NCBI GenBank assembly: GCA_025360015.1
Contig: JANYCZ010000076.1
Span: forward strand, 24,741-88,740
Direction: 5' to 3'
DNA length: 64,000 nucleotides
From: Verrucomicrobiota bacterium
GTDB lineage: Bacteria > Verrucomicrobiota > Verrucomicrobiia > Verrucomicrobiales > Verrucomicrobiaceae
Below, piece by piece: positions 54,820 to 64,000 of the stretch (its first letter is position 1; each line of letters starts with the position of its first letter). Made by a program: the position numbers and the translations under genes. The notes under the pieces were generated by a model. The model was not told the origin of the DNA, ran no database searches, and worked only from the letters and a program-made list of their open reading frames with translations.

Positions 54820-55104
54820 ATGACCACTGTTGCTACTTCTATTCCCGACGATCTGCGTCTGAATCTTCACCAAGGCGAGGAAATCCAGTTTCACGCACTC
54901 GTGCAGAAAGACGGTAGTTTTCTCGTCACCAGTGTACTTCATTGTCAGCCGCCACAGGCCTCGCCTGCACCATCAGTACCAGGTGATGCCCCGCGGACGT
55001 TGAGCGACTGGGCGCACAAGTGGGCAGGCACCCTGCATCTTGCAGAACGCGACAATACACAATCTCTGCGCGACTCCTATCTGACGGAAAAATTCGGTGC
55101 CTGA
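54820..55104 (+). CDS. Putative antitoxin upstream of PIN toxin
   Basis: 94-aa ORF directly 5' of the PIN gene (12-bp gap). Confidence 0.6.
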   Translation: MTTVATSIPDDLRLNLHQGEEIQFHALVQKDGSFLVTSVLHCQPPQASPAPSVPGDAPRTLSDWAHKWAGTLHLAERDNTQSLRDSYLTEKFGA

Positions 55105-55116
55105 TTCCTGCTGACT

Positions 55117-55527
55117 ATGCGCGTTTTCATCGATACCAACATCCTGCTTGATGTTGTTGAGCAGAGAACCCCGCACTACGCGGACAGCTTGGCTGTGCTG
55201 GAACGAACCGGTGCAAATGGGGATCAGGTTTACATGGCCTGGCACACTCTTGCCAATGTGTTCTACATTTATGGAAAGAAGGCCGGTGTGGCCACTGCGC
55301 GGCAGGCGCTTCAGGAGTTGCTGCAAGTCGTAACCGTGGCAACCGTCGGTCATGCGCAGGCAATGCATGCGTTCAACCTAGGCTTCGATGATTTGGAGGA
55401 CGCCTTGCAGGCAGTTTCGGCGGAAGCCTGCGCCGCCGATTGCATCGTCACCCGCAATGCGCCAGACTTTGCCACCAGCCCTGTTCGCGTGCTAACGCCC
55501 GTGCAGTTCCTCACGCAATATCCTTGA
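55117..55527 (+). CDS. PIN-domain toxin (VapC-like)
   Basis: 'MRVFIDTNILLDVVEQR', 'DLEDALQAVSAEACAADCIVTRNAPDF' acidic PIN residues. Confidence 0.88.
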   Translation: MRVFIDTNILLDVVEQRTPHYADSLAVLERTGANGDQVYMAWHTLANVFYIYGKKAGVATARQALQELLQVVTVATVGHAQAMHAFNLGFDDLEDALQAVSAEACAADCIVTRNAPDFATSPVRVLTPVQFLTQYP

Positions 55528-55908
55528 ATGAATTCTGACCTGTTCAAGCACGCCACTGCCGCAGCCACGAAAGCCTACGCGCCCTACTCCAAGTTCCAGG
55601 TCGGCTGCGCGCTGCTGACGGCAGAGGGCAATCTCTTCACCGGCTGCAATGTGGAGAATGCAAGCTATGGCCTGACCATTTGCGCGGAGCGCAACACCAT
55701 CTTCCATGCTGTGGCGGAGGAAGGCCCCGGCATGAGAATCGCGGAGCTGGCGGTGATCGCCCTGGGGCTTGAGTTCCCACCCTGCGGCGGCTGCCGGCAG
55801 GTGATCGCGGAGTTTGCCGGGGCGGAGACGCCCGTGTGGTTCCTGCGGGATGGAAAACCGGTGATGATGACAATGGCGGAGTTGCTGCCGGCGAGCTTCA
55901 GGTTATGA
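55528..55908 (+). CDS. cdd: Cytidine deaminase
   Basis: 'AYAPYSKFQVGCALLTAEGNLFTGCNVENASYGLTICAERNTIFHAV' and 'PPCGGCRQVIAEF'. Confidence 0.95.
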   Translation: MNSDLFKHATAAATKAYAPYSKFQVGCALLTAEGNLFTGCNVENASYGLTICAERNTIFHAVAEEGPGMRIAELAVIALGLEFPPCGGCRQVIAEFAGAETPVWFLRDGKPVMMTMAELLPASFRL

Positions 55909-55918
55909 ATGCGCCCGC

Positions 55919-56788
55919 ATGACACTTCCTCCTTCCGTTACACTCGTTGAAGAACCCGCCGGTTATCCCATCCTCGTTATTGAGCACGCGGCTGCGACGG
56001 GTCGCATCGCCCTGAATGGTGCGCACGTGACGGACTGGATTCCTGAGGGGCATGATCCCGTTCTTTACATGAGTGCCGAGGCGGTGCTGGAGCCGGGCAA
56101 GCCCATCCGTGGTGGCATCCCAGTCTGCTGGCCGTGGTTTGGCCCCAATCCCACCGACAGCAGCAAGCCCGCGCATGGCTTTGTACGCCAGATGCTGTGG
56201 GAAGTCGATGTGGCACGCGAGACTGAGGCGGCGGTGGACCTCGTGCTCAAGCTGTCAGATTCCGCTGCCACGAAAGCTCTTTGGCCGCAGGCTTTCTCCG
56301 CACGTCTTCACGTTCACATGGGCGCTGCGCTGCAGGTCACTCTGCAAGTGACCAACACCGGCACCGCCGCCTGGACCATGACCGGCGCGCTGCACAGCTA
56401 CTTCAATGTGGAGGACGTGCGCAAAGTCGCCATTCACGGCCTGCACGGCACGCAGTACGTCGAAAGCCGCCTGTCACCCGACAAGCGTCCGCAGCACAGC
56501 ACGATCGTCATCGATCAGGAAGTGGACCGCATGTACGTCTCGGATGCCACCGTCATCGTGCATGACCCGCTCTGGAAGCGTGAACTCGTCATCGAAAAAG
56601 CCGGCAGCCTGGCCACCGTAGTGTGGAACCCATGGATCGAAAAATCCAAGCGCCTCGCCGACCTTCCCGATGAAGCCTACCCCGAATTTCTCTGCATCGA
56701 AGCGGCCAACGCGGGCGAGGATGTCATCACCGTGGAGCCCGGGCACGAGCATCTGCTGATGCAGCGCGTTGAAGTGCGAAAACTGTGA
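55919..56788 (+). CDS. D-hexose-6-phosphate mutarotase-like aldose epimerase
   Basis: 'GAHVTDWIPEGHDPVLYMS...IRGGIPVCWPWFGP...PAHGFVRQMLWEV'. Confidence 0.92.
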   Translation: MTLPPSVTLVEEPAGYPILVIEHAAATGRIALNGAHVTDWIPEGHDPVLYMSAEAVLEPGKPIRGGIPVCWPWFGPNPTDSSKPAHGFVRQMLWEVDVARETEAAVDLVLKLSDSAATKALWPQAFSARLHVHMGAALQVTLQVTNTGTAAWTMTGALHSYFNVEDVRKVAIHGLHGTQYVESRLSPDKRPQHSTIVIDQEVDRMYVSDATVIVHDPLWKRELVIEKAGSLATVVWNPWIEKSKRLADLPDEAYPEFLCIEAANAGEDVITVEPGHEHLLMQRVEVRKL

Positions 56789-56853
56789 GCAGCCATTGGG
56801 GCGTTGCCACCGCGTTGCTTGACCCTGCCCGCTGCCTCTCCATGTCTTGACGC

Positions 56854-58137
56854 ATGTCCGACGGCCCTCCATTGATCGACCGGGTTCGTTTGCGCTCCAA
56901 CCAGTGGCGCAAGCTGCGCTCCATCGTGCTCAATCTGGCCACGACAGACAGCTTTTACGGCAAAAAGATCCGCGAATGGGAGCTGAAAGTGAGCCGCCTC
57001 AATCGGGTGGATGATTTCATCGCGCAGGTCCCTTTCACCACTAAGGCGGACATTCAGGCCGACCGCATCGCCAATCCCCCATTCGGCACCAATCTGACGC
57101 GGGCCATCGGCCAGTACACCCGCTTCTGCCAGACCAGCGGCACCAGCACCGGCGTGCCCATGGCCTGGGTGGACACCCCGGAGAGCTGGGATGCCATGCT
57201 CAAGTGCTGGCAGCGGGTGTTTGATGCCGCAGGACTGGTCAAAGGGCGCGACCGCATCTTCTTCGCGTTTTCATTTGGGCCCTTCCTGGGGTTTTGGACG
57301 GCTTATGAAGCGGCGGCCAAAGACTACCTTATCATCCCTACTGGAGGCATGTCCAGCCAGGCACGGCTGGAGGCCATGGCGCGCTACGGTGCCACCGTGC
57401 TCTGTTGCACACCGACGTATGCGCTGCGGCTGGGTGAGTTGATCGGCGCCCCTTCCGGCGTGGAGCGCATGGGCCTGCGCATCAACAAAATCATCGTCGC
57501 AGGTGAAACCGGCGGCAGCGTGCCTGAGGTGCGCAAGCGTCTGGAGGACCTATGGGGAGCCCGCGTGTTTGATCACCATGGCATGACCGAAGTCGGCCCC
57601 GTCAGCTACGAAACGGAAGACATGCCACGGCAGCTCGTGGTGATTGAGGATGCGTATCTCGCAGAGATCGTGGATCCACAGACGGGCGTGGAAGTGGCCG
57701 ATGGTGAATGTGGCGAATTGATCCTCTCCACCTTGGACCGTACCGCCTGCCCGCTGCTGCGCTACCGCACCGGCGACTGGGTGAAAAAGAAACTCCACCG
57801 TGGCCGGCTGATGCTCGACGGCGGCATCCTCAGCCGTGTCGATGACATGGTCGTGGTGCGCGGCGTGAACATTTACCCCAGCGCGGTGGAGGCCGTGGTG
57901 CGGCAGTTTCCCGAAGTGGTCGAATACATGGTCGAGCAGCGCAAGGTGGATGCGATGGACGAGATCGAACTGGCCGTGGAAATGGACGGCAATGTGGCGA
58001 AGCAACTGCTCAAGCGCATCGAAGCCAAGCTGAAGGATACTTTTTCACTGCGCATCTCGGTGCGGCTCGCCGAGCCGAACAGTCTGCCCCGCCATGAGTT
58101 CAAAGCTAAACGCTGGCGTCTGGTTGAGACGGCCTAA
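56854..58137 (+). CDS. Phenylacetate-CoA ligase family (AMP-forming)
   Basis: 'FCQTSGTSTGVPMAWVDTPESWDAM', 'VAGETGGSVPEVRKRLEDLWGARVFDHHGMTEVGPV', 'VRGVNIYPSAVEAVVRQF'. Confidence 0.9.
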   Translation: MSDGPPLIDRVRLRSNQWRKLRSIVLNLATTDSFYGKKIREWELKVSRLNRVDDFIAQVPFTTKADIQADRIANPPFGTNLTRAIGQYTRFCQTSGTSTGVPMAWVDTPESWDAMLKCWQRVFDAAGLVKGRDRIFFAFSFGPFLGFWTAYEAAAKDYLIIPTGGMSSQARLEAMARYGATVLCCTPTYALRLGELIGAPSGVERMGLRINKIIVAGETGGSVPEVRKRLEDLWGARVFDHHGMTEVGPVSYETEDMPRQLVVIEDAYLAEIVDPQTGVEVADGECGELILSTLDRTACPLLRYRTGDWVKKKLHRGRLMLDGGILSRVDDMVVVRGVNIYPSAVEAVVRQFPEVVEYMVEQRKVDAMDEIELAVEMDGNVAKQLLKRIEAKLKDTFSLRISVRLAEPNSLPRHEFKAKRWRLVETA

Positions 58138-58254
58138 ACTGCCCTCCGGTTCGATTGTGGAATGTGAAACCCGCAGGACGAATGATAAGCCAGCATTCGA
58201 TGATTCGTCATTTTGCCTCTGTTCATCTCCCGTAGCATGCCTACGCTCCTCCCC

Positions 58255-58929
58255 ATGCCACTCATCCAACTAACCAACATTTCCAAGTCCTACACCGACC
58301 CTGGTAGCGGCGCGCAGGTGCCAGTGTTGCGTGGCGTCAATCTCAGCATTGAAGCCGGTGAAGCCGTCGCCATCGTCGGTCCCTCAGGCTGCGGCAAAAG
58401 CACATTGCTGAACATCCTCGGCACGCTCGATCTGCCCGATGCGGGTGACATCATGTTTGATGGCGAGGCACTGACCAGGCTGACCGCGAAGCAGCTGGCC
58501 GCCGTGCGCAGTCAAAAGATCGGCTTCATATTCCAGCTTCACCACCTCCTGCCGCAGTGCTCCGTGCTGGAAAACGTGCTGCTGCCCACGCTCGCTCTGA
58601 AATCGCCCCCAGCAGACGCTTTGTCGCGTGCGGAGTCCCTGCTCGAACAGGTCGGTCTTAAAGACCGCATGAGCTGGAAGCCCGCCCAGCTCTCCGGTGG
58701 CGAGCGTCAGCGCGTGGCCTTTGTGCGTGCCCTGATCAACCAGCCCCGGCTTATTCTCGCTGATGAACCCACTGGCGCTCTCGATGAGACCAACGCAGCC
58801 GCTTTGACCGACCTGCTGCTCACGCTTCAAAAGAGCAGCGATGTGACGCTGGTCATGGTCACGCATCATCGTGCCCAGGCAGACCGCATGGGCCGGGTGC
58901 TGACGATTCACGAAGGCGTCCTGCAATGA
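58255..58929 (+). CDS. ABC transporter ATP-binding protein (LolD/MacB-like)
   Basis: Walker A 'VGPSGCGKSTLLNILGTLD', signature 'LSGGERQRVAFVRALINQPRLILADEPTGALD'. Confidence 0.95.
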   Translation: MPLIQLTNISKSYTDPGSGAQVPVLRGVNLSIEAGEAVAIVGPSGCGKSTLLNILGTLDLPDAGDIMFDGEALTRLTAKQLAAVRSQKIGFIFQLHHLLPQCSVLENVLLPTLALKSPPADALSRAESLLEQVGLKDRMSWKPAQLSGGERQRVAFVRALINQPRLILADEPTGALDETNAAALTDLLLTLQKSSDVTLVMVTHHRAQADRMGRVLTIHEGVLQ

Positions 58930-61900
58930 AACTTAACGATTACGTCCTCCAGTCAGCCCGTCATTACTGGCGTGGTCATCTGGGCCTGCTCTTTGGCACC
59001 TTCCTCGCCGCCACGATTCTGACGGGCTCCATGCTCGTGGGCGATTCGGTGCGTGCCAGTCTGCAGCGCGTGGCCGCCCTGCGCCTGGGCAAGGTGGAAG
59101 GCGGCGTCCTCGGCGGCGATCACTGGTTCACCGAAGCTCTGGCGCGCAAATCCAATGCCGCACCCGTGATCATCGCCACGGGCGCAGCGAGTGCGGCGGA
59201 TGGCAAGGTGCGGGTGAACGGCGCCCAGGTACTGGGGGTGGACGCCGGCTTTTGGAAGCTCAGCACCAGTGCGAAGCACATGGCTTTTGATAAGTCAGCC
59301 GTGGCCATTAATGAACCTCTCGCCCGCAAACTTGGCGTGAAGGTGGGCGACACGATCCTCGTGCGGCTGGAGCGCCCCAGCGCCATCTCACGCGATGCGC
59401 CGCTTTCAGGCAGCACGAATCAAGACATCTCCCTGCGGCGCACCGTAGCAGCGGTGATGAGCGCGGAGGACTTCGGCGCGTTTCAGCTCACCGCCTCCCA
59501 GGTGCCGCCAGACTCCGTCTTCGTAAATCTGGGTGATCTCCAAACGCAGCTGGAAATGGACGGGCGCGTGAACGCGCTGCTGCACCCGCAGTTCAATGTG
59601 CTCCGCGCGCATTTGGAAGAACATCGCACGCTCGAAGATTTCGGGCTCCGCCTCAAGCGCCTCGAAGGCGTGAAAAAGGAGTGGGAGATCAGCACCAGCC
59701 GCGTCTTTCTGGATCGCAGCGTGGCTGAGAAGCTCGTCGAATTCAAAAGTGCGCATGGTGTGCTGACCTATCTGGTGAACGGCATCACTTCCAAGCAGGG
59801 CAGCACCCCCTATTCCATGGTGACAGCGACCGGGAAAGGCAACGACAATGAGATCACCATCACCCAGTGGCTGGCGGATGATCAGAAACTGGCGATTGGC
59901 GATGAACTCGAAGTTAAATACTTTGTGGTCGGGTTGGGGCGTGATTTGAAACAGCAGTCGGCGCCCTTCAAAGTGTCAGCGATTTTGCCGATGGACAGTC
60001 CGCAGGTCAGCAAGGCATGGACACCTGAATTTCCCGGGGTGTCTGACGTGGACAACTGTCGTGACTGGGAGCCCGGCATCCCGATGGACATGAAGGCCAT
60101 TCGTGACAAGGACGAGGATTACTGGGATGAATTCAAAGGCACCCCCAAGGGCTTCATCACCCTCGCAGCAGGCCAGAAAATCTGGGCCAATCGTTTCGGC
60201 AATCTGACTGCAATCCGTCTGCCCGATGAAGGCCAGACTCCAGAAGCGAAGGCAAACGCACTCGTGCTGCGGTTGCAGCTTGCCGACATCGGTCTGGTCC
60301 CACAGGATTTCAAACACGATGCCGGATCTGCGGCCAAAGGCAGCGTGGATTTCGGCGGCCTGTTCATCGGCCTGAGCATGTTTTTGATCGCCGCCGCGCT
60401 CGTCTTTGCCGCGCTGCTGTTCCTGTTCACGCTGGAGCGTCGCGCTTCACAGATCGGTCTGCTGCTGGCACTGGGCTGGACACGTGGCAAGGTGCGGCGC
60501 GCCTGGCTGCTGGAGGCGGGAGTCATCGCCATTGCTGGCGTCTTGCTCGGCGTACTCGGCGGCATCTTCTACACTCAGACCGCGCTGCACGGACTTTCCG
60601 CCATTTGGACAGGTGCCACACAGGGACTCCCGCTCATCTTCAGCGCCAGCTTCGGCACCATCTTCAATGCGGCATTGTCCACGCTGGTCGTGGTGCTGCT
60701 CACTCTGGCGTGGGCCAGCAGGAAGCTCTTCAAGGTTCAAGCACGTGACCTGCTGGCAGGCACGTGGAGCGACGACCCCGTGCCTGCGCAGAAGAAGCGC
60801 GGGTTGAAGCTTCCGCTGATTCTCGCAGCTGTTGCGCTGGTCCTGCTGGCGATCGGCTTTGTGGTGAAAAATCCCGAAGCCGTGGCGGGCATGTTCTTTG
60901 GCTCCGGCATGCTGATGCTCATCGCCGGCCTGCTCTTGCTGCGCGGCTGGATGCGGCGTGACAGTGGCTCACTCGCACGCTCGCTCTGGCAGATCGGCTC
61001 GCGCAACATCTCGCGCCGCCCTTCCCGCAGTCTCGCGGTCATCGGCATGATGGCCGGCGGCATCTTCCTCGTGGTGGCAGTAAACGCCTTCCGCATGAGT
61101 GCTGGCGATGCTACGGCACGCGATTCCGGCACGGGCGGCTTCGCGCTCATCGGCGAGTCCTCGCTGCCGGTCTATGAAGACCTCAATGTGAAGGCAGGCT
61201 GGGATGCTTTTGGCCTGGATGAAAAACTCATGCCCCAGGCCCGTGTGGTGCCCTTCCGCGTGCGCGATGGCGATGACGCGAGCTGCCTGAATCTCAACCG
61301 TGCGCAAAAGCCCGTGCTGGTGGCGGCAGATCCGGCCAAACTGGCAGGCACCTTTGCCTTTGCATCAGGCGCTTGGGACAAACTCAACGATACCACCTGC
61401 GTCCCCGCCATCGCCGATCAAGCCACCGCCATGTGGGGCCTCGGCAAGGGCGTGGGAGATGCCGTGGACTATCAGGACAGTGCCGGGCATACCTTCCAGG
61501 TGAAAATAGTCGGCCTGCTGGGCGGATCAATCCTGCAGGGTAAAATGATCATCAGCGAAAAGGACTTCCTCTCGAAGTATCCCGATGTGGCAGGCTACCG
61601 TTTCTTTTTGATCGATGCGAAACCGGAGCAGGCGGCTGAAGTCTCCGCTCATCTCACGCGCCAGCTAGAGCAGCGTGGTCTCGCACTGGAGCCCACAAAG
61701 CAACGCCTGGAGTTGTTTCTCAGCGTGCAGAACACCTACATCGGCATCTTCACCGTCCTCGGTGGTCTCGGCGTGCTGCTGGGAACCGCGGGTATCGGCG
61801 TCCTCATCGCCCGCCATGTGCTGGAGCGCCGCGGCGAGCTCGGCCTCATGCAGGCCCTGGGATTCCGCGCCGCAGCGCTGCGCGGCATGATCATGGGTGA

Positions 61901-62114
61901 GCACAGCGTGCTGCTCGTGCTGGGCGTCATTCTCGGTGTCATCACCGCCTCACTCGCCGTGCTGCCGCAATTAATCGCACGCGGTGGCGACCTGCCCATC
62001 GGTTTCCTGGGCCAGTTGATCGCTGCCGTGCTTGGCTTTGGCCTGGTGGTCTGCGTGTTTGCCGTGAGCATGGCCGTGCGTGGCCGCCTGACGGATTCCA
62101 TTCGGCGGGAGTAA
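58926..62114 (+). CDS. ABC transporter permease (FtsX-like, large)
   Basis: 1062 aa; ATGA overlap with ATPase gene; FtsX-like TM regions (ARHVLERRGELGLMQALGFRAAALRGMIMGEHSVLLVLGVILGVI). Confidence 0.93.
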   Translation: MKLNDYVLQSARHYWRGHLGLLFGTFLAATILTGSMLVGDSVRASLQRVAALRLGKVEGGVLGGDHWFTEALARKSNAAPVIIATGAASAADGKVRVNGAQVLGVDAGFWKLSTSAKHMAFDKSAVAINEPLARKLGVKVGDTILVRLERPSAISRDAPLSGSTNQDISLRRTVAAVMSAEDFGAFQLTASQVPPDSVFVNLGDLQTQLEMDGRVNALLHPQFNVLRAHLEEHRTLEDFGLRLKRLEGVKKEWEISTSRVFLDRSVAEKLVEFKSAHGVLTYLVNGITSKQGSTPYSMVTATGKGNDNEITITQWLADDQKLAIGDELEVKYFVVGLGRDLKQQSAPFKVSAILPMDSPQVSKAWTPEFPGVSDVDNCRDWEPGIPMDMKAIRDKDEDYWDEFKGTPKGFITLAAGQKIWANRFGNLTAIRLPDEGQTPEAKANALVLRLQLADIGLVPQDFKHDAGSAAKGSVDFGGLFIGLSMFLIAAALVFAALLFLFTLERRASQIGLLLALGWTRGKVRRAWLLEAGVIAIAGVLLGVLGGIFYTQTALHGLSAIWTGATQGLPLIFSASFGTIFNAALSTLVVVLLTLAWASRKLFKVQARDLLAGTWSDDPVPAQKKRGLKLPLILAAVALVLLAIGFVVKNPEAVAGMFFGSGMLMLIAGLLLLRGWMRRDSGSLARSLWQIGSRNISRRPSRSLAVIGMMAGGIFLVVAVNAFRMSAGDATARDSGTGGFALIGESSLPVYEDLNVKAGWDAFGLDEKLMPQARVVPFRVRDGDDASCLNLNRAQKPVLVAADPAKLAGTFAFASGAWDKLNDTTCVPAIADQATAMWGLGKGVGDAVDYQDSAGHTFQVKIVGLLGGSILQGKMIISEKDFLSKYPDVAGYRFFLIDAKPEQAAEVSAHLTRQLEQRGLALEPTKQRLELFLSVQNTYIGIFTVLGGLGVLLGTAGIGVLIARHVLERRGELGLMQALGFRAAALRGMIMGEHSVLLVLGVILGVITASLAVLPQLIARGGDLPIGFLGQLIAAVLGFGLVVCVFAVSMAVRGRLTDSIRRE

Positions 62115-62153
62115 GACGCACACCGCCTTGCACTCTGCGCCGCGCACGCTCCT

Positions 62154-63167
62154 ATGTCGGCAGTGAATCCCACGCTCAACGACCCCGACTCTCCCTTCGA
62201 TCTCGCCCTCCGCCCGGCGGATTTTTCCGAGTTCCACGGCCAGACCAAGGTCAAAGAACAGCTCCTCGTCATGGTCGAGGCAGCCAAGATGCGCGGAGAG
62301 TCGCTGGATCACGTGCTGCTGTGCGGCCCGCCCGGTTTGGGCAAGACCACGCTGGCCAATCTCATCGCCAACGCCATCGGCACCAAGCTGCACACCACCA
62401 GCGGCCCGCAGATCGATCGCGCAGGCGATCTCGCCGGCATCCTCACGAATCTGCAGGAGCGGGACGTCCTCTTCATCGACGAAATCCACCGCCTGCATCC
62501 CAGCATCGAGGAGTATCTGTACCCCGCCATCGAGGACTACCGCCTCGACATCATCATCGATCAGGGGCCCAAGGCGCGCACCATCCGCATCGACCTGCCG
62601 CCTTTCACGCTCGTCGGTGCCACCACCCGCGCGGGCATGCTCACCGCGCCCATGCGCTCACGCTTTGGCATTCCGAACCGGCTCGACTACTACACCGCCG
62701 AAGAGATTCAGCACATCCTCATCCGCTCCGCGCGGCTGCTGAATATTGCCATCGAACCCGAAGGCGCGCATGAGATCGCCCGCCGCTCCCGTGGCACGCC
62801 GCGCATTGCCAATCACCTGCTTCGCTGGGTGCGCGACTTCGCCCAGGTGAAGGCGCAAAACATCGTCACCGAAGACGTCGCCCGTCAGGCGCTCACCATG
62901 CGCGACATCGACGAGTCGGGTCTCGATGAAATGGACACCCGCATCCTCGAAACCATCATCGGCAAGTTCGACGGCGGCCCCGTCGGCATGGGCAGTGTCG
63001 CCGTCGCCGTCGGTGAAGACACCAGTACCCTTGAAGACGTGCATGAGCCCTACCTCGTCATGCAAGGCTACCTCAAACGCACCCCACGCGGCCGCGTCGC
63101 CATGCCCGCCGCCTACCGCAAACTCGGCCTCATGCCACCGGTAACGGGGCAGACGGACTTGTTTTGA
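62154..63167 (+). CDS. ruvB: Holliday junction branch migration helicase RuvB
   Basis: '[19 protein letters not shown]', '[24 protein letters not shown]', '[58 protein letters not shown]'. Confidence 0.98.
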   Translation: MSAVNPTLNDPDSPFDLALRPADFSEFHGQTKVKEQLLVMVEAAKMRGESLDHVLLCGPPGLGKTTLANLIANAIGTKLHTTSGPQIDRAGDLAGILTNLQERDVLFIDEIHRLHPSIEEYLYPAIEDYRLDIIIDQGPKARTIRIDLPPFTLVGATTRAGMLTAPMRSRFGIPNRLDYYTAEEIQHILIRSARLLNIAIEPEGAHEIARRSRGTPRIANHLLRWVRDFAQVKAQNIVTEDVARQALTMRDIDESGLDEMDTRILETIIGKFDGGPVGMGSVAVAVGEDTSTLEDVHEPYLVMQGYLKRTPRGRVAMPAAYRKLGLMPPVTGQTDLF

Positions 63168-63203
63168 GCGGACCTGGAATGAACATCCTACAACAAATCC
63201 TCG

Positions 63204-63845
63204 CTAGTTTCTTCCGGGACGTTGCTGGGCTAATCTTGTCTGAAGTTTATCGACAAGAAGTTTGAGGAAACGATATGTTATAGGCTCCTGCGGCCGGGGT
63301 GGAATCACCCAAAGAACACGTTTATCGGCTACTTTCAGTGCAAGATCGAGGGAGACTGTCGCATAGGCATAACCATCGATAAATACGACCATCTCCTTGG
63401 CATTGGGCTGGCGAAGATACTCACGCAACTTCCGTACACCTGAGTCGTTGAGGGTAAAGTGAACACCGTCAATCGGTGCCGTTTGGATTTCCCTGCACGA
63501 GATCTCCACTTTTGCAATGTGATCAAAGGTCAAGACGGGTTCGGGCCGATATAGACCCCTCACACTCTCGATTCCACTGCTTTTAGAGAAGGCGTTTTCA
63601 TACTCGAAGCCCTGGGCAAAAGTGCGATTGAGGGCATCATCCGACACGATGGGATAAAGAGCGAAAGAATACGCCGCTGTCGGCTCGGGGTCAGCGGCAG
63701 CAAGAAACGAGATCATGCCGACAAGCATGAACGCGAATATGACCGCTTTCCTGTGGCGGCCAAGAATTGCATGTTGGACAACCTTTCCGAGTTTACGCGA
63801 CCATATTGATCCAAAGCTCGATAGTTTTGTTGTCATTCGGCGCAA
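63204..63845 (-). CDS. Hypothetical exported protein (possible SecD P1-head-like region)
   Basis: Signal/anchor segment; 'IDGVHFTLNDSGVRKLREYL...VVFIDGYAYATVSLD' is weakly SecD-like. Confidence 0.5.
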   Translation of the reverse strand: MRRMTTKLSSFGSIWSRKLGKVVQHAILGRHRKAVIFAFMLVGMISFLAAADPEPTAAYSFALYPIVSDDALNRTFAQGFEYENAFSKSSGIESVRGLYRPEPVLTFDHIAKVEISCREIQTAPIDGVHFTLNDSGVRKLREYLRQPNAKEMVVFIDGYAYATVSLDLALKVADKRVLWVIPPRPQEPITYRFLKLLVDKLQTRLAQQRPGRN

Positions 63846-63893
63846 GGCTACGAAAAATGTGGCGGCGCAATTTTTATTCTGTAAAAGTAGCGA

Positions 63894-64000
63894 TCAGGTT
63901 TGGGGTGGCTCAGAGGAGTTCATGTTGAGGTAAATTTTGCCGGTGCTCCACTCGTCGTTCTGCTCGCAGAGCAGGGCGGAGACCAGGCGCAGCAGCGAGG
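63894..64000 (-). mobile_element. C-terminal end of an IS256 (mutator-type) family transposase, truncated by window edge
   Basis: Minus-strand frame: ..SLLRLVSALLCEQNDEWSTGKIYLNMNSSEPPQT*, characteristic IS256 transposase C-terminus. Not in the supplied ORF track because it runs off the window. Confidence 0.75.

Overview
This 64 kb, mostly GC-rich window looks like a chromosome segment from the Verrucomicrobia/PVC group. That is inferred from PVC-type cytochrome/dehydrogenase proteins, a DUF1501 + DUF1549/1553 cluster and NPCBM-type domains; no search was run. From left to right it contains: (i) an accessory segment (~1.3-7.3 kb) with an HTH/excisionase-like gene, a DnaB-N/DUF3987 protein and a restriction-modification locus, where the endonuclease gene is split at a homopolymeric tract; (ii) a FecR - TpsA (FhaB-like) - TpsB (ShlB/FhaC-like) - CHASE2/adenylate cyclase locus (7.5-18.9 kb); (iii) PVC-type heme proteins and housekeeping genes, including a eukaryotic-type HisA divergent from a yeast-type LeuA with a Leu-rich candidate leader peptide, an RsmA-NUDIX fusion, panD, a hydantoinase A/B fusion, a PIN toxin-antitoxin pair, cdd, an ABC transporter and ruvB; (iv) the C-terminal end of an IS256-type transposase at the right edge. 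A recurring theme is several families of nested palindromic interspersed repeats whose hairpin stems differ between copies but stay paired. One family has contributed in-frame coding sequence to the HTH protein. Coordinates of CDSs follow the supplied ORF track, with start codons adjusted where a signal peptide or domain start made this clear.
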